Assembly (NCBI GenBank): GCA_037043015.1
Contig: CM073325.1
Location: 17,401,001 to 17,465,000 of the forward strand
From: Bryum argenteum
Lineage: Eukaryota; Streptophyta; Bryopsida; Bryales; Bryaceae
Direction of reading: 5' to 3'
DNA: 64,000 bases
In this document: piece after piece, positions 32,961 to 45,191 of the stretch
Layout of the letters: every line of letters begins with the position of its first letter
Position numbering within the stretch: the first letter of the stretch is position 1
Notes under the pieces: generated by a model
What the model was told of the DNA's origin: nothing
Seen by the model: the letters and a program-made list of their open reading frames with translations, nothing else
Database searches by the model: none
Position numbers and translations under genes: made by a program

Positions 32961-35900
32961 AATTCTACAATTTGTCTATAAGCCTATCCATTTGCCGTTC
33001 TCTACCTTCCAAGAGAAGCGTTTGTCTCTTGAAAATTACAACCATGACCAAATCTGTTTTCGCCCATTTAATAAAAACTCCGTAGCATTCTTTCCCGAAA
33101 ACTCTTCTTGTCGCTTTGATTCTTGAATTCGGAGTTGGAAGTGGACTTTCCTTCGAAGTGGACTTTCCTTAGGCGCCAGATACGATCTCCCGATAAGGCA
33201 TCGGATAGTCCTTGTTGCTTCCTGGCCGATAGGTAATAACAAAGTCAAATCGTGACAACGACATATTCCACCGAAACAGACGTCGATTCAAGACTCGAGC
33301 CGACATAAAGATCTCCAAATTCTTGTGATCCGTGTATACGGTCACCTGGATGTCTGTGCCTTCGAGAAAGTGTCGCCACTCTTGGAAGGAATCTACTATG
33401 GCAAGAAGTTCCTTATCGTGGATTTCATAATTGATTTCATGAGCAGAAAAACTTTCGAGAATAGAACGCCACCTGGATGAAGCTTCCCGTCCCACGTCCA
33501 TCTCAAAAATCGGCTCCCAAAGAAAATCAAGCATCGGTCTCCAAATAGAAGGCCTTTGTAAAGTCACGATGTCCAAGATTGGAGCTGTGATAAATGCCAT
33601 CTTGAGGTCTTGGAATGCCTTTTTCTGCTTGAGGTCCCCATTCGAGCTTGTCGCTTCTGAAGTCAACCGAGTGAGTGGAGCGGCGACTTCGAGAATAATT
33701 CTTGATGAAGATTCGATGGAAGTTAAGAAATCCAAGAAAAACATTGTACGTCTCTAACCGTCTTGGAACCTCCCATGATACAATTGTTTCCACCTTCTTA
33801 GGGTCCATCTTCGCCCGTCTGTAGTTGCAATGAACCCTAAAACTCCATCTCGGTTTGGTGGAATAGGCGACTTCTCCAACTTGGCGTAGAGTCGCCGTTA
33901 CCGTAGTTTACCGGCGACCAAACGAACGTCTTCTCGTCTTCTTCTTCGTTTTTGGAAAATATCGGGATGTCATCCAGGATAGATGACAACAAAGTCGTCA
34001 AGTCTTCCCGAAAGATGTCATTCATCATGTGTTGGAAAACAAATGGAGATTTGGTAAGGCCAAAAGCGTGACATTATATTCAAAATGGCCATACCAGATG
34101 CGGAACGAACGCCTTCCACTTCGTCTCTCTTCCTCGATCCGTCACGAGGTTGTAAGCTCTCCTCGGATCAATTTTGTAAAGATCTTTGCACGTCCGAGCT
34201 GCTCAAAGAGGCCCGAAATCGAGGTAACGGGTAACGATTTTTCTTAGTTACCTTGTTGAGCCTCGATAGTCCACGCACATTCGTAAGCCAGCCATCCTTC
34301 TTCTTTACAAACAAGATCGGTCTTTGGTGGCGACTTTGAATGACGAATGAAGTTCTTCGCTAGATTCTCGTCGATATCTTTTTCGCCCGAGCCCGCTTAA
34401 CTCCGTTTGAGAGAGATTGTAGAATGGGCCAAAAGGCGGTTGTCCTCCTTTCTTGCGGTCTATGGCGCGATCGTATGGCCGATCTTTCGGTAGTATGTCC
34501 GCGTTAACCTTCAAAACACGTCGCAAAATCTCAGTATTCTTTCTGGTATCTTGCCGTCGAACTCTTCTCCGTCTTAGTTGAAATTTGCATAGATGACAGT
34601 CTTCTTCTTTGGATGATCGTCTGAACGCCTTCTTTCAATAAACAATGGTTTCACTATCTTGGGATGTCTACTAGGTTGGCTCTTGGAATGTTCTTTGGAA
34701 AAAGTCGTTTTCCGCAACTTCCAATCTATGGTAGGGTTATGTTTTTCTAACCAAGAGGCCTAGGATGACGGGGTTTGACGAGGTTAATGACATTAAAAAC
34801 GACGTAACTACTATGGTCCTTAAACGCCACCTCTATAGGTCTTGATTCATGGGTGACATCTGCCAGAGACAATAAAGGTCGTCCATCTATCACCTCTACA
34901 TAAACAGGTTTGGACTTACATGCTAGACGAATCTTGTGGCGACTTAAGAAATTCTTCATCTAAAAAAAGCAGTAGATCTTTCCCGATCTAATAGAGCTAA
35001 AGTTTTGTGTTTTTGAGGACCAGAGACAGGAATTGTAAAACAACGGGCGGGTTGGACGGAGAAAGAGGAACCCGATTGTTGTTGTGGCGTTGAATCGTCC
35101 AGGCCGCATGGTTCTCTTGTATCAGAATGCGTAGATCGTCGTTTCCGGGATCACCGCACTCCTAGTCTTAACAATGCACCGGTTCGCTTCTTGGGGCAAT
35201 TTCAACCTTGTGGCCTTCTTCTCCGAGATAAACATAGTCCTTCTTCCATACGCCGTTTCTTCTCTTCGGGTAAGAGAGCTTTGACACGTCTTGCGTCGAT
35301 TTGCGTGGCTTCCGCCTCCGAATGAGAACTCAAATTGTTTGCCGACATACTCGTGGTGTAGCGACTCGTTTGGTATTTTGGTATTTGCTGGCCTCTTGTG
35401 ACTTAATAAACGGTTGTCGACTTTATAGCTTGGCTAATGGTTTCGTTGAGCGTTTGCGGATCGGGAAGAGATAAAAGTAGGTCCTTCACATCATCCTCAA
35501 ACCCCAATAAAATCGACTCACCAACGCTTCTTCGCCCCAGTTGATGTCACTAGCCAGATTGTCTAAAATCGGATCGTGAAGCGATCACGAGCGCATTCCT
35601 TGTCGTAGTGATCGGATCTTTGTTGTAGCCATCGGACCTTGTCGTTTCGCCAAAATCTTACGCAAATCATCAAACGTCTCAAAGTTCTTCCGAGAATTGG
35701 CGTCGTTTACCGAAGCAAGGAAAAACGCGACGAAACTGCGCGTAGCGAGTTAAACAAGTCCAACACGCGCTCTCCGTCGGGATATCGTTCGGGCCATAAA
35801 ATCGTTATCAACTTGATTTGGTTGATAAAACCGAAGCTTGGAACGCGCGTTCCGTCGAACTGTCGGGAAAGTAGCTACTAGGCTCCTTCCGTTGTTGATC

Positions 35901-36313
35901 GTTGGGTTTTGTTGAACCAAAAGGTGTAGTCGCCTCCTCCGGTGTAGTTCTTGAGGCTGGTGAATCGCGGATGATGTTATCCCGGATCTTTCCGTCGTTG
36001 TGAATCTTGCCATGGCTCCTTCTATCTCCGGCATGTCATGTGATAATCGCGTGAAGCGTTAAGTGATGGCGTCGATTTGGATTCCAAATTTTCAGCCATA
36101 CTAACGTCTTGATCTTTGACTAAATCTACGAAAGAATAGAAAAAAATTTGACTGAGAAACAATATTGGTTTAGAGGAGGGTAATCCGCAACCTCTAAAAC
36201 ACTAAAGACACCTTCGAGAAGAGGGGTAATCCACTCTCTAACAAGAAGGGACTAACTCGATATTTGTGAGAAGGTAGTCTCGACAAACTTGTCGAGGACA
36301 CTAAATGTATTTA

Positions 36314-36778
36314 TGATAAGAATATGTGGAAATTAACAAGAATCGACAGGTGCTTGAATTAACAAAGAAAGATACATGAACAACAACAAGAGAGATGAGC
36401 TAGAGCTCCAAGAGATGCGTTGTCGAGGCCGAGGTTGTTGCCTCACCGACTCCTATATATACTAGCTAAGAAGAAGGTTCTCCGTAACCTTCCTCAACCT
36501 AGGACCTTCTAGGACCTTCCAAGAACTTCCAAGACCTTCCGTGAAGCTTCCGGGCCTTCCTGAAACTTCAAGGACCTTCCAAAACTTCCGGAGACTTCCA
36601 GGAACTTCTAGAAGTCTCCTGAAGCTTCTAGAACCTTCTAGAACCTTCCTAAGTTGTCTACCTAGTACGTGGCCGTGACACAGGGAATCTTCAAGGAATC
36701 TTCGAGGAATCTTTTAGGGGATCTTCAGAGAATATTTTAGAAGAACCTTCTAGAAACTTCTTGTGTATGTCCGTGACA
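36314..36778 (-). repeat. 5' LTR of the chromovirus
   Basis: A 465-bp LTR with TG...CA ends matching the LTR at 7,558-8,018. The flanking five bases outside this LTR (CCTTC) do not match those outside the other one (ACAGA), so no target duplication joins the two. Confidence 0.88.
36500..36660. promoter_or_regulatory. Heat-shock-element array in LTR
   Basis: At 36,606-36,648 TTC and GAA alternate at exact 5-base steps for nine positions with one mismatch. The last six (36,621-36,648) are perfect: GAA, TTC, GAA, TTC, GAA, TTC. A further TTCNNGAANNTTC lies at about 36,558-36,570. This is an unusually long match to the heat-shock factor binding rule. Confidence 0.6.
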
Positions 36779-37149
36779 CCTTCTCATTCTGCTTCTCAAA
36801 AGGAGGCTTTGAAGAAGTCTCCTGATACGCTCCATTCATGGACCCATTCCCTGCATGCAGCACATGCATCACACATGTCTCATATAAATCTTTCATCCCA
36901 AGCCACCCTTGCGTCTATGTAAAAGTTTCATACATATATACCCAGACTATAACCTTCGATATGTATAAATGATCATATTCTTGTACTCTTAGATGACAAG
37001 AGGTTGATAAAGAGAGTTTTGTAAGCTACCGTTTCGGAAGCCAGCGAAGCATGCAGTTCCTTTCCCCTTGATGGTCACAGAAGAATCATGTATGCTCCAT
37101 GTGCTTGCAATTGTCCACCACCAAGAACTCACTCCACATCCATCTTTTT

Positions 37150-40100
37150 TTCCGCTACAGTATCCGCTAATTCTCTAATCTTCTCTGAGCTAGGATCTTG
37201 ATGATGCTCTTGATACTAAAAAAATTCACCACATCACCATGTTAGAAATTGTTAATTGCAAGCAAGGATGAAAAACTCGCAAATATACAATTCAATAAAA
37301 CACACAAAAATAAATCACAAAAACAAGGTTGAAGCAAAAGTATCGTAGGAACTCACATATCTCATTCGAATGTGTGCAAAACCACCTCTGCCTGCGTGTG
37401 TCATTTTTTGAACTTTATCTCTTGTAGCTTTCAACCTTTGAGAATTTTTCAAGAATGTTGGATTCTTTGATAATTTCTCTGCAGCCTTAAATCTTTCTAC
37501 AGATAAGCTCAATTTCAAATCTTTTTTGTGGTCAACGGATTTCAATTGTTTCACAACTTTAGCTTTCCGTTGTCTCAAAGTTGCCTTGATAGATTGTATA
37601 GCCCAACTACTAATCCAATCACCAGAAAAACATTCCCTCCCTTGATCTATGATCTCGTCAATGGTTTGTTTTCCAACCTTGGAAGACACAATGATACCAG
37701 TAGGAAATGTGGCTAGTGTTTTGACTGTCAAATAGTGTACCAATTCTCTGCGCCCTTTGCCATTTGGTCTCCCGTACTCATCTATTTCAACATCCGTTTT
37801 CCCATTAGAATCCTTGATAGGCTTGCTTTCCTTTCTCAATTTCCTCAATTTTTTGGCTCTATCCTTCAAAACTTGTGTCTTGTCTTCTGCAGTCATGCAC
37901 TATTACCCCAAAATTTCAAGTATTAAATATCATATTTATACCAACCAAATATAAATTAACAAGCATTACATTCTGAACAAAGTCTCCATTGATAATAGAA
38001 ATTGGTTCAAGAATATACCTTATTTGCCATCTCACTTTCCTCAAGCCTTTCATTGGAAACCTCCAACTCTTCCTGTTCAATGAAATCGATTTTTCCACCT
38101 TCATATTTCACAGGTGTCGCCAAGAAAGATTTCTCTTCTAACAAAACATTCTTCTTACTTGAACATTTCATAGGAGATGTCCACACCGCATCCAATGATG
38201 AAGAGTCATCATTCACCAATGATGTCATGACCATCACCCCTTCTTCACTTTTCTCTACCTGTTCAATTATTATCACATATAATTAAAAACACGGCCAATA
38301 ATAATTTTAAATAAAACTTTAAATTTCAACCATATGATTAATATAGGCACTTTTTACATATCTAGATAATTATTACATATGATAATGTTAATATACTAAT
38401 CACGTCTTAATAGTCTATAAATGATGTATACCACTAGCAATTATCCTCACCTCAATTATTTTTTGTAAAATCTTGTAATGTTCATCCGTCTCAAAGCCAT
38501 CTTTCTTTGTTTCAAATTGAGAAACAAGAGCCTCCAAGTCCGAAATGTCTGCGCCATACTCTCTTGCATAAAAATCTTCAAATTCCCACAACACGTCCCT
38601 AACTATTTCTTCGTACACTGTTTTTTTCCCATAGAGCTTAGCAAACAAAGCTACAATTTGTCCTGCAAATATCAATTCACACAAAACACCATCTTCAATC
38701 ATCACTACAACCTTTGAAACTAAAATTGAGATTTCATACATGCAAATTCAAGATGTGTATTATCTCACCCATTTTGGTCTTCTCAAATGTCTCCAACATT
38801 TGATCGTCATGCCCAAAAGATCCAATGAGGTACAACTTGTAGTTGGCCCAAAATTCCCTGACACTATCAAATTTAAAACATTGCATTAAGAGTACATAAA
38901 TAAAGCATATGTGTTGGTTTTATTTGTATTTTCACGCATTAAAATAAATAGGATCAATATCTCACATGAGGTTTAAGTGCTCAATTGCCAAATTTGACAC
39001 ATTTGAGAGGGATAAACGGACTCCCATTGAATAAGCTTTTTTTGAGAGTACATCCATCAGCTCCAAACTACCATGCATAGAGAACAAGAAAATAAAAACC
39101 CTATCAACACTAAACTCACAATACAGAAACTATTCTCAAAAACACCAAAACGCTTAACATTCATTTTTCTAATTCCCACTCATATGATAATAATATTTTC
39201 AATACTTGCTCAATGACGTTGTGAAATACAAATAGTTAGGTAAAGTTATGAAATAAAACAGATTGATGAGGCTCGCCAATTTATAGTGGCGCAACATCTT
39301 ATCAACAGCTACTCGGGCATCCGATTGGTTATGAGCTCTAAAGTTGTCAATTTGATATAAGCTCTCAAATAATACATTACTATATTTTAGGAGGTGAAAC
39401 TTACTTTGTATTTATAGAGGTTTCCATCTTTGAGTATCTGCGAACTCTGGAATTTTCGTCTACCGATGCTACAATCCTGTAAATTGTTATACAATAAAAA
39501 GCTTAAAATTGAAACTTAAGTGATTAAATCCTCAATCCGAACCTTCAAAAACTTGAACACAACCATTCAAAAACAAGAGAACATACCGAAGAGACATACT
39601 TGGCAAGTCCAACCAACAACTCAAACAAAAGAAAGGACTCACTCAACATACCCAAAAGATTCTAGATCAAGAACAGGACTTAGTGATAATACATAATAAT
39701 TACACATAGAAACTCAAAAAATCATGCTTCATACTTACAGAGCCTCAGGCACACAAAAGCAGCAACGTTTTTAGAATTCCTGATGGAGTCTTGGGATTCA
39801 CTTGTGAGACGCAAGCCACTCCACGATAGCCTTCTCAGCTAGAGTCATCTCCTTCTTATTTTTCACGGATCCCTACAAATTTCACGTCCAGATTAGCACT
39901 ACTGCATATAAAAATTCCTCAGAAAAATTTTAGACTTTCTTTGATTGATCTCTTGACATCTAACAAGAGAAGGAAGGAAACATCTATAATACCTCCACAA
40001 ACTCGAAATATTCTTTGAAGTTGCGCTTGTAGTAGTCTTCCAATCGCTGTAAAAGTCAATGCACAGCCTTGGCATCAGCATTCAACACCATTGAGCACAA

Positions 40101-40340
40101 GATTGTGAGAGACCTGATCCCTAGCAATTTTACAGATCCCTAGCAATTCTACAGATCTCTAGCAACTCAGATGGGTCTTCTCGCGACTTGTTTAATGCCA
40201 ACTTCGTGGCCTTGATTTGTTCTGACGTTTGAACAGATATCATTCTTACCTGTTGATTCACATCATTGGCTGAATCCGAACTGCCATGGCTCCAGTTAGA
40301 TTTTTTCAGCGCATGAATTGATGGGTGCACCTTCCTGACA
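37150..40340 (-). CDS. Multi-exon gene resembling plant Ptta/En/Spm transposase family
   Basis: Several exons on the minus strand are bounded by good splice sites: one ending 40,250 (SNWSHGSSDSANDVNQQ), about 40,046-39,993 (RLEDYYKRNFKEYFEFVE), one near 39,830 (KNKKEMTLAEKAIVEWLASH), 38.77-38.9 kb (FWANYKLYLIGSFGHDDQ), about 38,664-38,452, about 38,258-38,020, about 37,900-37,361, and about 37,227-37,140 (QEHHQDPSSEKIRELAD). The 37.3-37.9 kb exon has NPTFLKNSQRLKATRDK and MTHAGRGGFAHIR. That resembles the K/N-R-K...H..GS..F pattern of the plant transposase Ptta/En/Spm family, often found in TnpA-like proteins or domesticated genes. I do not know whether this is a mobile element or a host gene. 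Start, exact exon order at the 5' end and stop are unsettled. Its 5' side abuts the left arm of the large inverted repeat. Confidence 0.45.
40055..40101 (-). repeat. 47-bp inverted partner of 58,098-58,144
   Basis: Forty-seven bases including TTGGCATCAGCATTCAACAC are an exact inverse match to 58,098-58,144. It lies 365 bases outside the left arm of the 1.4 kb inverted repeat, whereas the partner lies 4.0 kb outside the right arm. The sequence between differs on the two sides. Confidence 0.85.
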
Positions 40341-40466
40341 GCTTCATCACAGCATCAAGTGGCAATCTGTTAGTTTTGCTTCAATCAATGGAAGTGGAAG
40401 TGTTTGATTTAGTTCACAAGAACACTCGAAGTATGAGATGGAATCAAATTTCACAACAAAAGTAAA

Positions 40467-41868
40467 GCATATGACTTTTCTCAATTTGGGATGATTTTAT
40501 GAATCATTGGTTTTGTGTACCTGATGGTCAAGTGTGTGTTGATGAATTTGATTTAAAATCAGAGTGACATGACACCTTGTCCAATATCTCTGATATCAGT
40601 AGGATTTGTGGTTGAACATTCTCAATTGCTCTCTTTCTCAATCCTGAAATTCTCATAAGCTTCATTGAAACTGCATGTCTCTTCATACATGTAATCCACA
40701 CAATGTGGATGCATATCCACGTTACAATGTACAGGGCTCAAGACAATACTCAACTTCCACTTCAATTAAGATGTGACCCTCAAGTTTCTGCAATGCTAAA
40801 TTGCAACTTAAACCTCGCACCGGGCTAGTAATAACATAACTCGTCGAGTGTAGCCCTCGACAAGCTAGGAGAAGATCGAGTGCCGACGTACTGGCCACAG
40901 TCACGAGTGCGGCTAATTATCGGCCACAACCTCACAATCAGTAGATCTCGAAACGCTTCGTAGTTTACTAAGTCCAATGTTTGGGATTCGTCACTGCCGG
41001 AATGCCAAATTAACTTTGCACTGTTTCTGGACTGACAAAAAACTTGAGTGAAGAGCTTAATAAGCCGATCAAACCATTCGAAGAGTGAATAGTTACTAAA
41101 CACAGTCACGAGTGTTGTAATAATCAGTCACGAACTCACTTTCAGTAACTCCACAAAGACACTGTAGCAGTCAACGCCCAACTTCGTTCAAGATATGTAG
41201 TTCGCTGCCAAAATGCCAAATAAAGTTCGCACAGTCCCCGTTCTGAGAAAGCTTGTGTAGGAGCTCGATTTGAAATGTGGCCGGTCAGAGGGGTGCATGC
41301 TGCAGATGATTGGTCACAATCTAGCTCTCTTTCACTATATCACAATTCTCCACGCACTAGTCAACGCCCTTCAAGATTCGTCACTGCCAGTACGCCACAT
41401 AGACTTAGCAGCATGCCGGCAAATAAATGAAAAAATTCAATAAGCTACTGTCGTCGAACGATGCACAATAACTAGTCACTGTACGTCAAAAGTGCTGGAA
41501 ACGATCGGACACAAGTTCTCTTTCCGAAACTCGATCACCGAAACTCACCTTATCACTCAACGCCCAAATTCGTCAAAGATCTTCAAGATACCTCACTTCC
41601 AGAATGCCGCATCAACTTCCCACCGTGCCCGTGGCGACAAAAGTCGATTCATGAGCCAGTCGAAGATTAAACGATAACTAGTCACAGTCACGTGTGCTGT
41701 GAATGAAAACGATACGAAGACTTTACCACCCGTCCACAGCCTGACTCATGCCGAGGACAACGAGGTGTTTGTGCGATGATGCAACATCACCAATTCACTT
41801 CCTCGGAACACTATTCGGAAACGCAACAGAGCTCTGCTGAGGAGTTTGATGCTTCTGCGCCATCGACT
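40467..41868 (+). repeat. Left arm of 1.4 kb inverted repeat
   Basis: A 1,402-base segment matched in inverse orientation by 52,688-54,088, with only two substitutions and one length difference noticed by eye. The arm itself contains four degenerate ~200-bp subrepeats, marked by TCACTGCCGGAATGCC-like words near 40,992, 41,211, 41,391 and 41,592, each near TCAACGCCC and CAGTCACGAGTG motifs. Small open frames inside are the same in both arms and have no recognisable product. Terminal inverted repeats with internal tandem units recall foldback elements. No target duplication flanks the pair. Confidence 0.92.
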
Positions 41869-42363
41869 GGTGTGACGTCTCAGCATCGAGCAGTTCCTGT
41901 AGATCTTGAAGCATATTCCGAAAAACACTGTGCTACACGAGGAGTCGGTAAGAACACTGTTGGATTCTCTGCTGCAAATAGGGGATGGTATCTAAGCTGT
42001 GTCATCATCAGCGCGCAAGAGAAAAAGGGGAAAAGACAAGTACCCAGCTCATCGTTCACGACGCTTCTTCCAGGTGGGAGCCAAGGCCATCTCCAATGCT
42101 CTAATGTTCACCTAGCAACCCATCAGCTCAATGCGGGCTCGACTCTGAACGGAATCGAGCGACTGCGGTCTCAAAAGAACCGCAATTTTACACGTGACCC
42201 TCGCATGCATAGAAATTTTAATCTCCACTGCTCCACTAGAGAAGAATGTGAAGCGCAGAATGTTCACTTACCAAGCAACGGAGCTCCCCAGCTCAATGCA
42301 GCCTCGACTCTGGTAAGAATAGACCAATTGAGGTACCAAAATAACCGGGACGAAAAATTCTGA
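41776..42363 (+). CDS. Hypothetical ORF, 195 aa, half inside the inverted-repeat arm
   Basis: This open frame begins within the left arm and continues into unique DNA. The right arm copy diverges after about 30 codons. An internal near-repeat is visible (HQLNAGSTLNGIERLRSQKN and PQLNAASTLVRIDQLRYQNN). No known domain was recognised. It could be a first exon or simply chance; the internal repeat reflects a short DNA duplication. Confidence 0.25.
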   Translation: MMQHHQFTSSEHYSETQQSSAEEFDASAPSTGVTSQHRAVPVDLEAYSEKHCATRGVGKNTVGFSAANRGWYLSCVIISAQEKKGKRQVPSSSFTTLLPGGSQGHLQCSNVHLATHQLNAGSTLNGIERLRSQKNRNFTRDPRMHRNFNLHCSTREECEAQNVHLPSNGAPQLNAASTLVRIDQLRYQNNRDEKF

Positions 42364-42369
42364 ACGAAG

Positions 42370-43663
42370 ACGAGAAAATCGCTCCTCCCGGCCGCGCAAA
42401 TTTCCACATAAAACGAGCGCGATCAGGGAGATTCCTGCGGGCGGAACGAGAAGGGGACTCTAAGGCTCAAAGAGGCTCAAGGGAGGATGACCAATGGATT
42501 AGCGACACGTGGTAGAAGCTGGCTGTAGGTGGGAACGGACGATAAGGATCGACGAACCTGACGGTCAAAGATTCTAGATTCATAGGGATCCAGTGGCTGG
42601 TAGGTGATCGTGGCCGTTGGAGACGAACGGTTCAAGGATTTGGTTTTTCATCATGTGGTGATAGGCGGCTCTTTAGTTGCTTTTGAAATATTTCGGTCGC
42701 CCAGGAATATTACCGTGCTCAGGAGAGATAGTTTTGTAATGTTTTTTTTTTTTTTTTTCGAAGTAATAGTGTGACCAGTGAATAGTCTGGCTTTCCTCGG
42801 TGATGTTGAATTGAACACTAAAGTCAGAATTCAGAATCTTATTCTTCAGAAAATTTCAGTACATTAATTCTTTTTATTCCCTTTTTGGTTGTCAGTATAC
42901 GGTATCGTGAGGTCCATTCTGAACTGAACAATCTACAATATTTGAGACATTCTCATAAATTAGGCAGATTTGTAAATTTCCTACGATTATACAATATTTA
43001 GTGTTGGCAATAGTGAATGCAAACAACAACACTAATTGGTCAACAAGAGTAAACTTACGGCAACTCTAAATGCCAACTACAACACCAATTGTCAACAATG
43101 GTACATCTCATAGAAAAGTAATAAAAAGTAGATGACATTTTGTATTGAAATTTAAGCTAAACTAACCCTAGGCTTTGAATCGGCAAATGGATGCTCCAAC
43201 TCACTGAGTTTCTTGATCTTGGTGACAAGTGTAACAAGACACAAACCCTTGTAGATAACACTTTCGAAATCAGACCCAATTTCCATGAGAAGCACTTTCC
43301 ACTTTCTGAATCTTCCACTTGTTTATGTACAAAGCGAAGGATGTCCTAATTGCATATTGTCCTTTTTCTTGCTTCAAACGAAGCAGAAAAGATCATTTTA
43401 CCATAAACCTTAAAAAGAAAGAAGAGCTCTAAGCTTAACATTTTAACGAATTTATTGAGTAGGTAACCAGCAATCACCACAAAATTGAGGATTACGGAGT
43501 TGGACCGAGAACTATGGGAGCATGTCGCCGCTCCTAGACTCATCTCAAGTGGACTAGAAGCCAAAAAACCCATGTCGGCCATTAACCCTCCAATCAAGAT
43601 CTGCTCATGGAGATCCCCTGTTTGGTGTCCAGTTCACCATTTCAAAGCTATGAGAGAGGGCAA
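42370..43663. other. Spacer inside the inverted-repeat structure
   Basis: GC content falls from left to right. There is a T-run at about 42,740-42,758. No gene or element was identified before the MITE at 43,664. Confidence 0.4.
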
Positions 43664-43887
43664 GTGCATGATATGGGTACCACTAAGACGCGTCTCATTA
43701 TCTATCGCCTATGTGTGATTCATTATATATGTGCCAAAAATTTCCTTTTTTAACCCCATGTATACAACTACACCCATGTCACCTATAATACCATCTGGTT
43801 ATATAAAATCTTCAATCTTGTGATTTATCAAAAAAGTAGTTTAAAAAAAATCACACTATTTTTGGAAGGGGTACCCATATCATGCCC
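43664..43887. mobile_element. MITE with GGGCATGATATGGGTA termini, copy 2
   Basis: This 224-bp relative of the element at 22,684 has the terminal inverted repeat GTGCATGATATGGGTACC on the left and its inverse ending CATGCCC on the right. Internal sequence is shared along the full length. Its position inside the large inverted-repeat structure shows that the interior has accumulated several unrelated insertions. Confidence 0.8.
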
Positions 43888-45191
43888 TTACCTAAGAAGT
43901 GAAGCTTAAGAACTAGAGAATGAGGCCATACACTAATTGTCCATTACATGCCTAATAGGGCAGTGACATGATTGAGGTGACTACAGTATTCGTCATCCAA
44001 ACATGATTGAGGTGATTACACTATTTGTAATCCAACACTAAATATTATTTTTAGTGTAGGGGAGAAGTGTCTAGCGACAATTTGGAATTTACACCCACTA
44101 ACACTTTGTACACACCTTGTACTAAGCATGCCACCGAGTGTAAAGCACCTCTCTTACAAAACTGGTTGCATGCTAGTTAAACTTTTCTCTGATCCATCAT
44201 TTAAATCGTTCAGTGAAAATGATGACAATCTAATAATGTTTAGAATCTAAATATGATTCATTTATAGTCATATACCTACTGAAAATCTGGTCAAATGTGA
44301 TGTTCAAATGAAGATAACCGTAAAGCTCTACCACTAGTCGATACATTGACGTGCCACTAAAAAATATGTTGAAGACAAGCTCACTTAGTTGTGCATCCAT
44401 GCAAATCATCTTTCTAGTTCTAACAAGATTTGGACTTTGAGCAGACAAAGGCCACATAATTCCTTCTCATTTTTGCTTTTTACTTTGGCATGAGCACTCC
44501 ATGAGCCACATGGACCCTCGACGCTTCTTGAACTAGAAACAAATATGAACGTCTATGTATTCTAATTGCTTTGGACTTTGGGCTTGGCCTTTGGAGGCTT
44601 CACACTATGTCGAACAAAGGACTCCAAAGACTATATTTAGTAATTTTCTTTGAACCCTAAATCCCACAGCCTCTCAACTTGGACAACCGTAGTGTGAAGC
44701 AGCCCTAATGTAGCGAAAAAAGAGGATGTTGTCCCATGCCCGTTTATACCCCACCCCTTCTCAACATACCATTCAAAAAGAACATTTGAATCACATGCTT
44801 GTAGATCTCCATTTTAGTGATAATAAAGCTAACCTGAATCCATCATGTTGATAAAAAACGTTACTTGACTTCGGAAGCATCAATAAGTGAGATCGGTCAA
44901 TACAATCGCCTCCAACACCTACCATTGATGAAAGAATGGAACAACTTCACACAAGTCTACTGCTTGTCCCTTTACAAAAAAGGCTGTCAAAATGCCAAGT
45001 GTTTCGCACCGATGTTACTGGCAGTTATCAATGACATGTGGAACACATACACCACTTCCACTTGGTGTTCAAGTACAGGCCCTTGTGCAAGTTTTTTATT
45101 TATCTTCCAGTTTTATCTTCATCTTTTTAAACTCTAATCAGAATCCATTTCAAGAACTAAAACTGTATAAAAATTAAATAAAAATAGATTA
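43888..45191. other. Flank of CACTA gene, no further gene
   Basis: Apart from the partial MITE, the stretch is AT-rich without a supported coding region. It probably contains the CACTA element's 3' subterminal region; several CACTA words occur (for example 44,034 and 44,096), but none could be matched to a convincing partner. Confidence 0.4.
44575..44705. mobile_element. Partial Harbinger MITE (relative of 30,326 element)
   Basis: The right end GTAGTGTGAAGCAGCCC followed by TAA, and the internal block GGAGGCTTCACACTATG, match the element at 30,326-30,880. The left terminus is missing or shortened. It lies between the MITE at 43.7 kb and the CACTA transposase gene. Confidence 0.65.

Larger units (their letters stand above)
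33020..36778 (-). mobile_element. Ty3/gypsy chromovirus, 5' portion (5' LTR, gag, protease, RT, RNase H)
   Basis: A fossil LTR retrotransposon part on the minus strand. From the LTR inward there is a gag-like region (about 35.4-36.1 kb), a retropepsin-like stretch (about 34.75-34.96 kb), a reverse transcriptase with LDDIPIFSKNEE near 33,930, and RNase H with VYTDHKNLEIF near 33,330. It stops just after RNase H, where the other portion (7.56-10.2 kb) would begin. The internal region is broken by many changes. LTR comparison gives an age of at least a few million years. Confidence 0.86.
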
